A stretch of DNA of 64,000 nt from JBBIWA01 sp037439425. GTDB taxonomy: Bacteria; Acidobacteriota; Blastocatellia; RBC074. Positions 19,677 to 27,942 of the stretch are shown in pieces. The notes under the pieces were generated by a model. It did not search any database and was not told the origin of the DNA. It saw only the letters and a list, made by a program, of their open reading frames with translations. Numbering within the stretch: position 1 is the first letter of the stretch; each line of letters begins with the position of its first letter. The stretch is taken from positions 1 through 64,000 of the forward strand of contig JBBIWA010000013.1 of assembly GCA_037439425.1 (NCBI GenBank). Direction: 5' to 3'. A program made the translations under genes and the position numbers.

Positions 19677-20309
19677 ATGAGACCTCTAGTTAATCTTGCG
19701 AGTGAGCCGTTCCGTAATCGCCGGCTCTTGTGGCTCGTCATTATCTTCATTTTTGCTCTCTCTTGCGGGGGCTTCTTCCAAACGATTCGCGCTCTTTCGA
19801 AGCTGGAAGGCGAAATCGTGACGCTTGAACCCCAAGTTAAAGAGCTGGAGAAGCAGAATCAGGAGGCTGAAAAGACCAACCCAGCGGTCTCCTCGCTGAC
19901 GTTGGATCAGAATCTGGCTTTGCAGGCCGCCAGTGACCTGATTGCGCGTAAAGCCTTCTCCTGGTCGCAACTGCTCAATGATCTGGAACGGCATATCCCC
20001 CCTACTGTGCGGGTGCTGCGCATTAACGTGGACAAGGTGGCAGCCCGCACACGCGGGAACGGAAACAGCGAGAGCCCGCAAGTGGTTCTCCTGGGGCTGG
20101 AGGTTGTCGGCCAGAATTACAGTGAGGTCACCAATATGATCTCTGAGTTTAACCGATCAGGGATCTTCTTCGCGGAACCTAGAAGACAGGAGCCGATTGA
20201 AGGAACGGAAGAAGTGAAGTTCACGCTCGGCGTGGAATATCATCCTCCACACCGGGGAGCTGCCCCACGCACTGAGCTCTCCGGCCAGCTTGCGGAGGGC
20301 CAGAGATGA
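19677..20309 (+). CDS. PilN-like type IV pilus assembly protein
   Basis: A 210-residue inner-membrane protein. The N-terminal cytoplasmic motif PLVNLASEPFRNRR is followed by one membrane helix (about residues 18-36), a coiled coil (KLEGEIVTLEPQVKELEKQN) and a ferredoxin-like periplasmic domain (RKAFSWSQLLNDLERHIPPT). This is the PilN pattern, and the RxxVNLA-type N-terminus is the PilM-binding segment. Start set at ATG 19677. It overlaps the next gene (ATGA), and the order pilN-pilO-pilP supports the call. No pilM is found upstream; recJ is divergent there. Confidence 0.82.
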   Translation: MRPLVNLASEPFRNRRLLWLVIIFIFALSCGGFFQTIRALSKLEGEIVTLEPQVKELEKQNQEAEKTNPAVSSLTLDQNLALQAASDLIARKAFSWSQLLNDLERHIPPTVRVLRINVDKVAARTRGNGNSESPQVVLLGLEVVGQNYSEVTNMISEFNRSGIFFAEPRRQEPIEGTEEVKFTLGVEYHPPHRGAAPRTELSGQLAEGQR

Positions 20310-21028
20310 AATCGCCTCAAAGCCTCAAGGCCGCTGATCTCCTACAGCGACTGCGCGCGCTGGCCCGCCAGGTGCGTCTCAGCAAGGTCGAAGCCGTCTT
20401 CCTGGCAAGCTCTCTCTTCTTTGCCGCCTTCGTCTTCTCCTTCTATCTGGTTAAGGCTCGGCCCCGCCAGGCTGAACTGAACAGCCTCTATCGGCGCCGC
20501 GAGATCGCGCGCACGGCGCTGAACAAGAAGGCCCAACAATTGCGCGAGGTGGAAGCGCAGCGGATCAATGCCGGAAAGATTCTCGATAGCCTTAAGGAAT
20601 TTGAGACGCGCCTGAAGACCCGCCTCCAGGGATATACGCAAATCATAGATGAGGTCAATCAGTTAGCCAGAAAGCACGGGGTGGTGATCTCCGGCGGCAT
20701 TCAGTTTCGCCCCGACAACCCTGAAGTAACTGAGGCGATGGCCACGGCGCTTCAGCAGCCTCGACGCCCTGATCAGAAACTGAGCGTCTATCCTTCACTC
20801 GCCATCGAGACCACGGTGGAAGGTGATTATCACAATCTCCGGCGCTTTATCTCCGACCTGGAGCGCAGCTCACAGTTTGTAATCATCAATGCATTGGCAC
20901 TGCAGGGCGTAGAGGAGAATGCTCGCCGCCTGCCCAGAGGCGCGCAACCGGTTGGCGGGTCTGCGGCAATGACAGTGGCACTGAAGATCGAAATGGAGAC
21001 TTACTTCCAAAAGATGGATGTGCCTTGA
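20306..21028 (+). CDS. PilO-like type IV pilus assembly protein
   Basis: A 240-residue protein with a cytoplasmic start, one membrane helix (about residues 30-50, VFLASSLFFAAFVFSFYLV), a coiled coil to about residue 120 and a periplasmic ferredoxin-like domain (ETTVEGDYHNLRRFISDLERS), the PilO/GspM-type layout. Its start codon overlaps the preceding gene by 4 bp, so the pair is translationally coupled. It would form the PilN-PilO inner-membrane alignment complex. Confidence 0.82.
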   Translation: MKSPQSLKAADLLQRLRALARQVRLSKVEAVFLASSLFFAAFVFSFYLVKARPRQAELNSLYRRREIARTALNKKAQQLREVEAQRINAGKILDSLKEFETRLKTRLQGYTQIIDEVNQLARKHGVVISGGIQFRPDNPEVTEAMATALQQPRRPDQKLSVYPSLAIETTVEGDYHNLRRFISDLERSSQFVIINALALQGVEENARRLPRGAQPVGGSAAMTVALKIEMETYFQKMDVP

Positions 21029-21111
21029 TCATGGGGATAGGACTTCGGATTGAGATGGGGGATTGGAATTCCGAAAATTCGCATTTGCTCTCCATAGCCA
21101 AGAGATAGGTT

Positions 21112-21936
21112 ATGAATTTGACGGCGGAACAAAAAAAGAGATATACGGCGGTGCTGCTACTGCTGCTGTTGGTCTGTCTGCTCTACTACAATTTTTTTAG
21201 CGGTGAAGAGGAGGAGCCGGCAATGAGAACCAAGACTGCTGCCACGCCCACTCCCAGGCCTCCCCAGCAAAGCGGCTCAGTAGTGAAGGTCACCTCCGGG
21301 CCAGCAGAGCTGCTTGTCACCGAGCCGTTGGATCTGGTCTCGATGAACAACAAGCCGCTGTCGCAGGCGACCGGGCGCAATATCTTTATCTACCCGCCAC
21401 CGCCACCGCCAACCCCTATGCCTTTGGCTCCCACACCCACTCCGCCGCCGCCCCCACCTATTACCCTTGCCGGTCTCAATCCCAGTGGTGTGATTGCCCG
21501 GACGGCTGATTTTATGCTCACGGTAGTGGGTGCCAAGATCCCACCGGATGCTAAAGCCATCCTCAATGGCCGGGAATACCCCACTACCTTCATCAACGAG
21601 TCACAAATTAAAGTTGCCGTGCCGGCATCAGCCATCGCTTATCCTGGGGCCTTGCGGGTTGAAGTGCGCAGCGCGCAGGATGCGAGCCTTTATTCCAATC
21701 CGCTTACCCTCAATGTTGCCGAGCCACCTCGCCCGCCCTATCTCTATCTCGGCTACATTGTCAAACACAATGTCCACATCGCAGTCCTCAAATCTGAGAT
21801 GGGGGAGGAGCCACTGAATGTGCGCAAGGGGGATCTGATTGACAAACGCTGGCGTGTGGTCAATATCACAGAGCAAGCCATCGAGCTGCTGGACGTCAGT
21901 ATCAATGTTTCTCATCGCATCCCGTTTACCTCCTGA
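21112..21936 (+). CDS. PilP/GspC-like protein with an inserted TIG-like domain
   Basis: A 274-residue single-pass protein. A membrane helix spans about residues 13-28. A Pro-rich linker (YPPPPPPTPMPLAPTPTPPP) covers about 95-118. Residues about 120-205 look like an IPT/TIG beta-sandwich (ITLAGLNPSGVI, LRVEVRSAQDASLYSNPLTL). The C-terminal 70 residues (YLYLGYIVKHNVHIAVL, VRKGDLIDKRWRVVNI, AIELLD) match the HR domain of GspC/PilP. Its place after pilN-pilO supports a pilus or type II secretion alignment role. The TIG insert is unusual for PilP. Confidence 0.72.
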   Translation: MNLTAEQKKRYTAVLLLLLLVCLLYYNFFSGEEEEPAMRTKTAATPTPRPPQQSGSVVKVTSGPAELLVTEPLDLVSMNNKPLSQATGRNIFIYPPPPPPTPMPLAPTPTPPPPPPITLAGLNPSGVIARTADFMLTVVGAKIPPDAKAILNGREYPTTFINESQIKVAVPASAIAYPGALRVEVRSAQDASLYSNPLTLNVAEPPRPPYLYLGYIVKHNVHIAVLKSEMGEEPLNVRKGDLIDKRWRVVNITEQAIELLDVSINVSHRIPFTS

Positions 21937-21979
21937 CTGCGTCTGGCGCCGAGGCGGGATGATAGGTCTGAGGGAAGTT

Positions 21980-22855
21980 ATGAAAGAAGCGCTAATGAAT
22001 CCCCTCTCTGCGAGGCGAACTCAACGCGGCTACATGCTGCTTTCGCTGATGGTCACGATGACGATCACGCTCATTATGCTGGCGGCAGCAGCTCCTTCGA
22101 TTCATTTCGAGTCCCAGCGTGAGCGCGAAGAGGAGATGCTTTTTCGGGGACAACAGGTCGCCAATGCGATTTACCGTTATTATCAGGCTCGCGGCGGTCA
22201 ATTCCCTGCCAGTTTTCCCACCCATCTGGAAGACCTCACCCAGGTAGTGGAAATCAATGGGAAACGATATCGTTTTCTGCGCCCCTCGGCCCTGTGCGAT
22301 CCGATGACGCCGTGCGCTCCAGGTGGAGCGAAAAGCAACTGGAAGCCTGTTTATCCTGGTGATCCGCTCATCGGCGAACTCTACACTGCCTACCTCTCCT
22401 ATATGGCGGCCAAGCAATTGCCACCCAACCCGAGCGTCTCGTTTCTCGCCTGGCTGGCCGGGCCACAGGCGCAGGTCGCGATGGCTGGCGGTGGCGATGG
22501 TCCAGGTTTGGAAAACACTGGCGAGTCTCTACTCAGTAAAGCCATGCAATCGAGCGCACTGAAGGTCGAAGGTGGGCCGATTGTAGGAGTCGTGAGTCGT
22601 AGCCAGGGCAGGTGGATTCGCAACTACTACGGGATTGAAACCTATGACCACGCGCTCTTCGTCGTCGGTGTCGCTCCACCCGGTCAACTCTTAGTACCAG
22701 TGGCCAATGTGAGCGGTGGCACTACTGCCAGACCGGAAGATGCCAGCAAGGCCAAGGAGTGCATTGACAGGGGAGGGATCTGGGTGGTGAACGTCTGCAT
22801 GGGTGGCGGCCAGTGTCCGCCTTGGGATCCGAAGTGCAGACAACCGGAGAGATAG
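21980..22855 (+). CDS. Type II secretion / type IV pilus pseudopilin-like protein
   Basis: A 291-residue protein. RRTQRGYMLLSLMVTMTITL near residue 15 is a prepilin-like N-terminus: G before an aromatic, then a hydrophobic helix. The canonical +5 Glu is replaced (GYMLLS), so processing is uncertain. QREREEEMLFRGQQVANAIY and YRYYQARGGQFPASFPTHL resemble GspG-type pseudopilins. Start set at ATG 21980 after GAGGG. The C-terminus has a Cys-rich tail (CIDRGGIWVVNVCMGGGQCP). It ends the pilN-pilO-pilP-like cluster. Confidence 0.75.
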   Translation: MKEALMNPLSARRTQRGYMLLSLMVTMTITLIMLAAAAPSIHFESQREREEEMLFRGQQVANAIYRYYQARGGQFPASFPTHLEDLTQVVEINGKRYRFLRPSALCDPMTPCAPGGAKSNWKPVYPGDPLIGELYTAYLSYMAAKQLPPNPSVSFLAWLAGPQAQVAMAGGGDGPGLENTGESLLSKAMQSSALKVEGGPIVGVVSRSQGRWIRNYYGIETYDHALFVVGVAPPGQLLVPVANVSGGTTARPEDASKAKECIDRGGIWVVNVCMGGGQCPPWDPKCRQPER

Positions 22856-22880
22856 AGACAGGCTCTTCTTTACCGAGCAA

Positions 22881-23117
22881 TGGGCCAAGGTAATGAGTTG
22901 AGACAGATCCACAGCAAATCCATCGGCCGTTTCGCAGAAATGCAGCCGGCTAGCTTCTAATTGACGGCAGATAGCCCTGAGGCTGGCCATCAAGGCTGCC
23001 TCTTCAGGAGTGAGCGGCTCGACTTGTGCGGCACAAGCTTCACACCAGCACAAAGCGTTAGCGACGGTGGATAAGCAGCACGTGATCGGTTTCGATCGTG
23101 ATTTCGCTTCTCTTCAT
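22881..23117 (-). pseudogene. Disrupted small Cys-motif gene
   Basis: ATG at 23117 (GGAAGGTG upstream) gives MKRSEITIETDHVLLIHRR then an in-frame TAA, RFVLV and a frameshift, after which CEACAAQVEPLTPEEAALMA and HFCETADGFAVDLSQLITL continue in another frame. The intact form looks like a small protein with a Cys-x2-Cys motif and a helix-turn-helix-like middle, a pattern I associate loosely with small acidobacterial proteins. With both a nonsense change and a frameshift it is most likely dead. Confidence 0.6.
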
Positions 23118-23150
23118 CCCGAACACCTTCCACAAAAGTATCGCCGCTCG

Positions 23151-24362
23151 CTAATTGATGGCTGCTGAGTCTAAAGATTTCGCGCCGCTGGTTGACAGAT
23201 GCTTCTCGTAGGCTTTGGTTGTGAGGATGTTTTTGATTTCGTCGATGACAGCCTCTAGCTCTTCATCTGTGTTGTAGAAGTGCGGGCCGATGCGGATACC
23301 AGCGCCGGGACGGAAATCTACCAACACATCGCGCAGCGTCAGCTCGCGCACCACTGCCTCGGCATGGGGCACATCTATGATGACAGTGCCACCGCGCCTG
23401 GAAGGGTCACGCGGCGAATTGACGCGCCAGCCTTGCTCGTCGGCCAGCTCGATGAGTCGCGCAGTCTGGCGCATTGATTTTTCGCGGATGCGCTCCACGC
23501 CGATTTCGTTGATGATGTCGTAGCCGCTCTCAGCCGCATAAAGCGCCGGGATCGCTGGCGAGCCGTGCAGGAAACGATGAATGTCATTGGCATAGTCAAT
23601 CTCTCCCGGCTCGAAAGCGAACGGCTCGCGGTGCGCCATCCAACCCGTCACTTTCGGTTCGAGTTTGTCGCGCAGCTCGGGACGTACGTAGAGATAGCCT
23701 GCGCCTGGCCCGCCGCATAACCATTTCACCGACCCGCCCACGACGAAATCAACATCGAGCTCTTTGACATTGATCGGGACGGTCCCTGCTGATTGATAGA
23801 CATCAAGCACGACGAGCGCGCCAACCGAGTGAGCTTTTTCCACGATCGCCTTGACGTCTTGAAGGTAACCGCTCTTGAAGATCACGTGCGAGATGGGCAC
23901 CAGTAGCGTCTCTTCATCAATCGCCTCGAGCATGCGCTCAGTGTCAATGGTGATGCCATCATCACTTGGCACTTCCACCAGGCGCGCGCCAGCCGAGCGG
24001 ACGTGCGCTTCGTAGACGTACATCACCGAAGGAAAGTTGAGCGCTTCGTAAACAATTCGATTGCGCTTCTGCTTTAGATCAAAGCAGGAGATGATAATTG
24101 ACTGGCAGACCGATACATTCTGGTGCATGACAACTGAGCCGGGATCGGCACCGATAATGCGCGCAACGCGATCGCCGGTCGTCACTGGCATCTCCCACCA
24201 CCCCTCAGCCCAGGCGCGAATCCCACGACTGGCCCAGGTCTCAGCATACTCGCGCAGCCGGTCATAAGTGCGCTGCGGCATAGCGCCAAGTGAATGGCTG
24301 ATGAGATAAACAGTCTGATCGAGTATCGGAAATTGCCGGCGGTAAGAAAGCAGTTCGTCCAT
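23151..24362 (-). CDS. Kynureninase-like PLP-dependent enzyme
   Basis: A 403-residue fold-type I, class V aminotransferase-family enzyme. VVGGSVKWLCGGPGAGYLYV holds the PLP-binding Lys near residue 215, VVLDVYQSAGTVPI the Asp that contacts the pyridine, and VMHQNVSVCQSII the phosphate-side residues. Kynureninase cleaves kynurenine to anthranilate and alanine. A tryptophan 2,3-dioxygenase at 27041-27886 supports that call, although other class V enzymes (cysteine desulfurase-like) share the fold. Start set at ATG 24362, preceded by GAGGA. Confidence 0.75.
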   Translation of the reverse strand: MDELLSYRRQFPILDQTVYLISHSLGAMPQRTYDRLREYAETWASRGIRAWAEGWWEMPVTTGDRVARIIGADPGSVVMHQNVSVCQSIIISCFDLKQKRNRIVYEALNFPSVMYVYEAHVRSAGARLVEVPSDDGITIDTERMLEAIDEETLLVPISHVIFKSGYLQDVKAIVEKAHSVGALVVLDVYQSAGTVPINVKELDVDFVVGGSVKWLCGGPGAGYLYVRPELRDKLEPKVTGWMAHREPFAFEPGEIDYANDIHRFLHGSPAIPALYAAESGYDIINEIGVERIREKSMRQTARLIELADEQGWRVNSPRDPSRRGGTVIIDVPHAEAVVRELTLRDVLVDFRPGAGIRIGPHFYNTDEELEAVIDEIKNILTTKAYEKHLSTSGAKSLDSAAIN

Positions 24363-24388
24363 CACTCGTTCCTCAGAAAATCCTGGGC

Positions 24389-24410
24389 AGGCACGCATCC
24401 TTGCGTGCCT
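24389..24410. repeat. Short palindrome with a copy near 56372
   Basis: AGGCACGCA-tcct-TGCGTGCCT is a perfect 9-bp hairpin just upstream of kynU. A related sequence in the opposite orientation, GCACGCAAGGATGCGTGC followed by CTCCCAGGGATTTT, is at 56371-56402. Here it is flanked by AAAATCCTGGGC, so the two sites share the palindrome and its flank. I read it as an interspersed repeat, not a terminator. Confidence 0.6.
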
Positions 24411-24570
24411 ATTTTCATTAAGCGAGCCGTCATCTTCAGACTAAGCACGCTAGATCAGCGTGCGCTTGTGAGGGTTTGATCGTCTCTCCCGCGTCGCAGC
24501 GCGACATGAAAGACTCCTCCTCCGAAAACGAACCACGAGGGGCACATGACGTCATGAAGAAGGGAAGATC

Positions 24571-24603
24571 ATCTTTGTGCTCTTCGTGAGCTTTGTGGTT
24601 CAT
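24571..24603 (+). repeat. Dispersed GAAGAGCACGAAGA-type repeat, copy 1
   Basis: ATCTTTGTGCTCTTCGTGAGC then TTTGTGGTTCAT. Related sequences lie at 56191-56217 and, inverted, at 62376-62407. It runs into the stop codon of the Uma2 gene at 24600. Low-complexity, probably a mobile or recombination-driven dispersed repeat. Confidence 0.6.
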
Positions 24604-25193
24604 CTCTTCATATTGTTTCTCACGCGTCCGTAGATGTCGCCGATGAGGATTTCGCCCTGGAGCGAAGGGAGTACGAGCGGGGCGGTGAGGTCGCTGAAAT
24701 CTTTCCGCGCCCAGCGGCGGCCTTGACGCACGTACTGCGTAATGTGCGGTGCATCTTGCGAGACGATCAGGTACTCCCTCACAGATGGGAGCTTTTGATA
24801 AGCGTTCCGCTTAGGCTCCTTGTCAAGCTGTTCGGTGACAGGCGAGAGGACTTCAATCACCAGTACTGGATTGATCAGGACATCTATCCCGTTGATCTTT
24901 TCCGTGGCGATCTCGCCACAGACGACACTTGCATCAGTGTAGCGGTACGGCGGCAGAGAAGGGGTTTTGATCGGAACTCCGCCACTGAAAGCGCGACAGT
25001 TCCGGCCTTTGAGTAAGTCGGCTAGCAGGGTTCGAAGATTTTCGCTGATCAGATAGTGATTAAGACTGCCGCCGCTTATGCAGACGATCTCGCCGTCCCA
25101 GTACTCATAGCGGGCTTCACTGCCACGCTCCAGGGCAAAATATTCTTCGAGCTTGAAATGGTGACGCGGTAAATTTTGGACTTTCGCAACCAT
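24600..25193 (-). CDS. Uma2-family (DUF820) predicted endonuclease
   Basis: A 197-residue PD-(D/E)XK-fold Uma2 protein. YEYWDGEIV supplies the first Glu region, YRYTDASVV the Asp, and NPVLVIEVLSPVTEQLDKEPKRNAYQ the E-x-Lys end of the motif, with LPSVREYLIVSQD after it. Uma2 genes are abundant in cyanobacteria and some acidobacteria; function is unproven (suggested nuclease, transposon- or defence-linked). A second, frameshifted Uma2 gene lies 1.2 kb away at 26404-26960. Confidence 0.9.
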   Translation of the reverse strand: MVAKVQNLPRHHFKLEEYFALERGSEARYEYWDGEIVCISGGSLNHYLISENLRTLLADLLKGRNCRAFSGGVPIKTPSLPPYRYTDASVVCGEIATEKINGIDVLINPVLVIEVLSPVTEQLDKEPKRNAYQKLPSVREYLIVSQDAPHITQYVRQGRRWARKDFSDLTAPLVLPSLQGEILIGDIYGRVRNNMKR

Positions 25194-25405
25194 TAGCCGC
25201 CATTATTGAACGAGCGAGGCTAGTCTTGTCAATGCTGCGCCGCTTGCCGCTGCGGCGAGGACAGGGCTTTTGCAAAGTCGGTAAATAATACCCACCAATC
25301 TCAATGCCCTAATACCCGTAACCCGTCGCAAGCAGGTCTTTGGCCGAAGCTCCCCCGGCTCAAGCGAGGGCACTACATAGACCGTCTCACTGCCAGATGC
25401 TCTCT

Positions 25406-25693
25406 TTAGTGGACAAGGCGCACGCCGTTCTGCAGCTTTGCCAGCGCCGCGTCGCGTTCACTCAGTCTCTTTTGCAACCGGTCAGGCATCGCCGCCTTGG
25501 CGTCGGTCAAGAGGCCGCCCAATCTCGCCAGCGAAGTTGAGCGCGCGCTAATACCAGCCTCCTGCCAGTGTTCACGCGCGCGGGTTGAAGGCTGTGGTCG
25601 CGACGCCTGCATGGCGTAAACCTCGCCGAAATAGTTGTAGCGCCGGAGCAGATCATAGCGCGCCAGAGTATTGGCCGGAGAGGTGAAAGTCAA
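25406..25693 (-). CDS. Hypothetical protein, possibly a decayed gene end
   Basis: A 95-residue frame starting at TTG 25693, 5 bp after the HAD gene stop, with no ribosome site. LARYDLLRRYNYFGEVYAMQ and RLSERDAALAKLQNG are helical and resemble the tail of TPR-containing proteins only loosely. Read-through coupling from the HAD gene would be needed for translation. It may be a remnant rather than a gene. Confidence 0.3.
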   Translation of the reverse strand: MTFTSPANTLARYDLLRRYNYFGEVYAMQASRPQPSTRAREHWQEAGISARSTSLARLGGLLTDAKAAMPDRLQKRLSERDAALAKLQNGVRLVH

Positions 25694-25698
25694 CTTTG

Positions 25699-26394
25699 CT
25701 AAGGAACAGCGGCCTCATGCAGATACTCGACGAAGCGCTCGTAATCGCTGAAATCGGCCAGAATATGCTGCGCGCCTGCCTGACGTAGCGCTTGCGCGCG
25801 CTCACCGACGGCAACCCCGATGAAACTTAAATTCAATCGCGCCGCGGCTCGCACATCCCACAAACCATCACCAATTGAGACGATCTTTTCAAAGCCCGTC
25901 TGATGATGAAAATCCATTGCCCGCGCCACTGTCGCCTGCACGATCTCTTCCCTCGCCAAACCATCTTCAGCAAATCCTGCTGGCACATCTTCCATTCTGA
26001 GGCCCGCCGCTTCCAGTTTCATTCTCGCAGACAATTGCCAGCAGCCCGTTGCGAGGGCAACTGCCCAGTCCGATTCCCGCCCCAAAAGATCCAACATCGC
26101 CGCCGCGCCAGGGATTTCAGCGAAGAAGGCAGGATCGCTTCGCTGATATTGACGCAGCAACTCGACAAAATAATGTTTGAACCTTGATAGCTCCTCCTCA
26201 CTTGGAGCGCGCCCTAGCCGCCGCCGGAAGATATGGTGCGTGATGCCTGAATCGGTGTGATGCGGAGAGGATTCCCACTCCGGGCCGATTTCGGTGATCG
26301 CATAAAGCTCGGCCAAGGCGCGCTTGAAGCAGAGCGCATCCACCTGGCTCGTGTTTGTCAGCGTTCCATCAATGTCGAAAATAGCGAGCTTCAC
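25699..26394 (-). CDS. HAD-superfamily hydrolase
   Basis: A 231-residue phosphatase-like HAD protein: FDIDGTLTNTSQVDALCFKRAL (motif I), VALATGCWQLSARMKLEAAG (motif II, Thr), and KIVSIGDGLWDVRAAARLNLSFIGV (motifs III and IV), with a helical cap in between. Phosphoglycolate-phosphatase-like in layout, but the substrate cannot be named. It sits next to a Uma2 pseudogene and is not clearly in an operon. Confidence 0.9.
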   Translation of the reverse strand: MKLAIFDIDGTLTNTSQVDALCFKRALAELYAITEIGPEWESSPHHTDSGITHHIFRRRLGRAPSEEELSRFKHYFVELLRQYQRSDPAFFAEIPGAAAMLDLLGRESDWAVALATGCWQLSARMKLEAAGLRMEDVPAGFAEDGLAREEIVQATVARAMDFHHQTGFEKIVSIGDGLWDVRAAARLNLSFIGVAVGERAQALRQAGAQHILADFSDYERFVEYLHEAAVP

Positions 26395-26403
26395 AGTTGA
26401 TTC

Positions 26404-26960
26404 TCACGAGGCATACTCGAAGATTTTAGCCACTTCACAACTGAATCCAGGTAATAAGGGGGTCTCAAGCCTATCGGACGGATAAAGCGTCGCCACCAGC
26501 TTGAGAGCGGCTCTCTTACGACGATAGACCTCAAGCTGCTGTATCATCCAGCCCACAATCCAATACTCTCGCACGCCGCGACGGGAATAGAGCTTCAGTT
26601 TTGCCTGGCGGTCACGCCGCTCATTGACGCTGCCTGGGGATAAGACTTCGATCACCAGTTCTGGCGCAGCTTGCCATCCTCAGCCGGGGCTTTCTTGAGG
26701 CGCTCACGGCTGATCCAGGTTAGATCAGGAGCTACATCATCATCGTCAGCGAAGACAACTCCCGGCGCAGTGCTGACCTCGCCTGCTTTGGTCTGATCGC
26801 TCCAGGCTTTGAGAAAGTAGGCGAGATTCACACACGTCACCTGATGATGATAATGGGGCTGTCTTGACATATAGAGTTCTCCCTCAATGATCTCATAGCG
26901 GTTCCCATTCTCAGGGAAGGCTTCCAGATCAGCAGAGGTCCAGCGCAAGTCAGTATTCAT
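26404..26960 (-). pseudogene. Uma2-family gene broken by a frameshift
   Basis: The N-terminal half (26960-26652: RWTSADLEAFPENGNRYEII, GVVFADDDDVAPDLTWIS) ends at a premature stop. The C-terminal half continues in the adjacent frame (VIEVLSPGSVNERRDRQAKL, GVREYWIVGWMIQQLEVYRR). Around 26670 the sequence reads AAGCTGCGCCAGAACTGGTG. A single-base shift restores APELVIEVLS, the expected Uma2 junction. One mutation or one assembly error separates it from a complete roughly 185-residue protein. Confidence 0.85.
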
Positions 26961-27040
26961 ACCTTCTCCTACGCATGCCTTGTTTTCGTAGATGGAGCCT
27001 TAAACCTTCCGATCACACACCCTCATCCTGCAGGCTGGCT

Positions 27041-27886
27041 TCACTGTTCAGTCAACAGAGTCCGTGCTTCCCACAGCTCCGGGAAGAATTTCTTGTCGAG
27101 CGTCATTTTCAGATACGAAGCGCCGCTGCTGCCGCCAGTGCCGATTTTGCTTCCGATGGTCCGCTCCACCATCTGAATGTGACGCAGCCGCCAACTGACA
27201 ATCAGCTCATCAAACTCGGTCAGCCGCTCACAGACATCAATCCAGTCGCGATGGCCGCGCTCGTCGCGGTAAATAGCCAGGATCGCCTGAGCGCGCGCCT
27301 GAAAGCGTTCCTCTTCGGTCGCCCCATCTCGGAGTTGCGGCATGAAACCAAAGGCCGCCAACGCCTCAAAGAAGACATCGCGCAGCGATGGTTCGCGCAA
27401 GCGCCGCTCCAATCGGGCGTGCATCTCAGGCGTCGGCTCGTGATAGCGGAGCATCTTCTCGTCTTTGAGGCCGCACAAGAATTCCAGCTCGCGGAACTGC
27501 TCGGATTGAAAACCGCTGGCCGGTCTCAAGCGCCCGCGAAAAGCCATAAAATGCGTCGGCAGCATGGTCTCCAGAATCGTGAACTGCTCGACCAGCACCC
27601 GCGCAATTTCGGTCGAGCGCCGCAGCAGCCGCGCCGCTTCATAGACTTCATCGTGCGAGGCAGGACTTGCCGCCGCCGCTTTGAGATTCAAGATCACTGC
27701 ATCCAGCTCGTGCAGCAGCAGCTTGAACCACAATTCATAGGTCTGATGGATAATAATAAAGAGCAGCTCGTCGTGATGCGGTGGCGAGGATTGCGGATGC
27801 TGGAGGCTGATCAGTTCGGAAACGCGCAGGTAATCGCTGTAAGTTAATCGCTCTGGCTCCGGATTGGACGACGCTTTGGGATCCAT
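27041..27886 (-). CDS. kynA: Tryptophan 2,3-dioxygenase
   Basis: A 281-residue heme-dependent dioxygenase that opens the indole ring of tryptophan to N-formylkynurenine. Family landmarks: TYSDYLRVSELISLQHP, HHDELLFIIIHQTYELWFKLLLHELD (distal His and substrate-binding Phe/Tyr region), PTHFMAFRGRLRPASGFQSEQFRELE (the GRLxPASGFQSxQFR signature) and WRLRHIQMVERTIG with the proximal heme His. All are intact. Together with the kynureninase at 23151-24362 it suggests tryptophan catabolism to anthranilate; kynurenine formamidase is not in the window. Confidence 0.96.
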   Translation of the reverse strand: MDPKASSNPEPERLTYSDYLRVSELISLQHPQSSPPHHDELLFIIIHQTYELWFKLLLHELDAVILNLKAAAASPASHDEVYEAARLLRRSTEIARVLVEQFTILETMLPTHFMAFRGRLRPASGFQSEQFRELEFLCGLKDEKMLRYHEPTPEMHARLERRLREPSLRDVFFEALAAFGFMPQLRDGATEEERFQARAQAILAIYRDERGHRDWIDVCERLTEFDELIVSWRLRHIQMVERTIGSKIGTGGSSGASYLKMTLDKKFFPELWEARTLLTEQ

Positions 27887-27942
27887 AAAACAGTCCGCGT
27901 CCGAAGCCTATAGCTCTCTCGGAGCTCCGGGCTTCAGACCTG

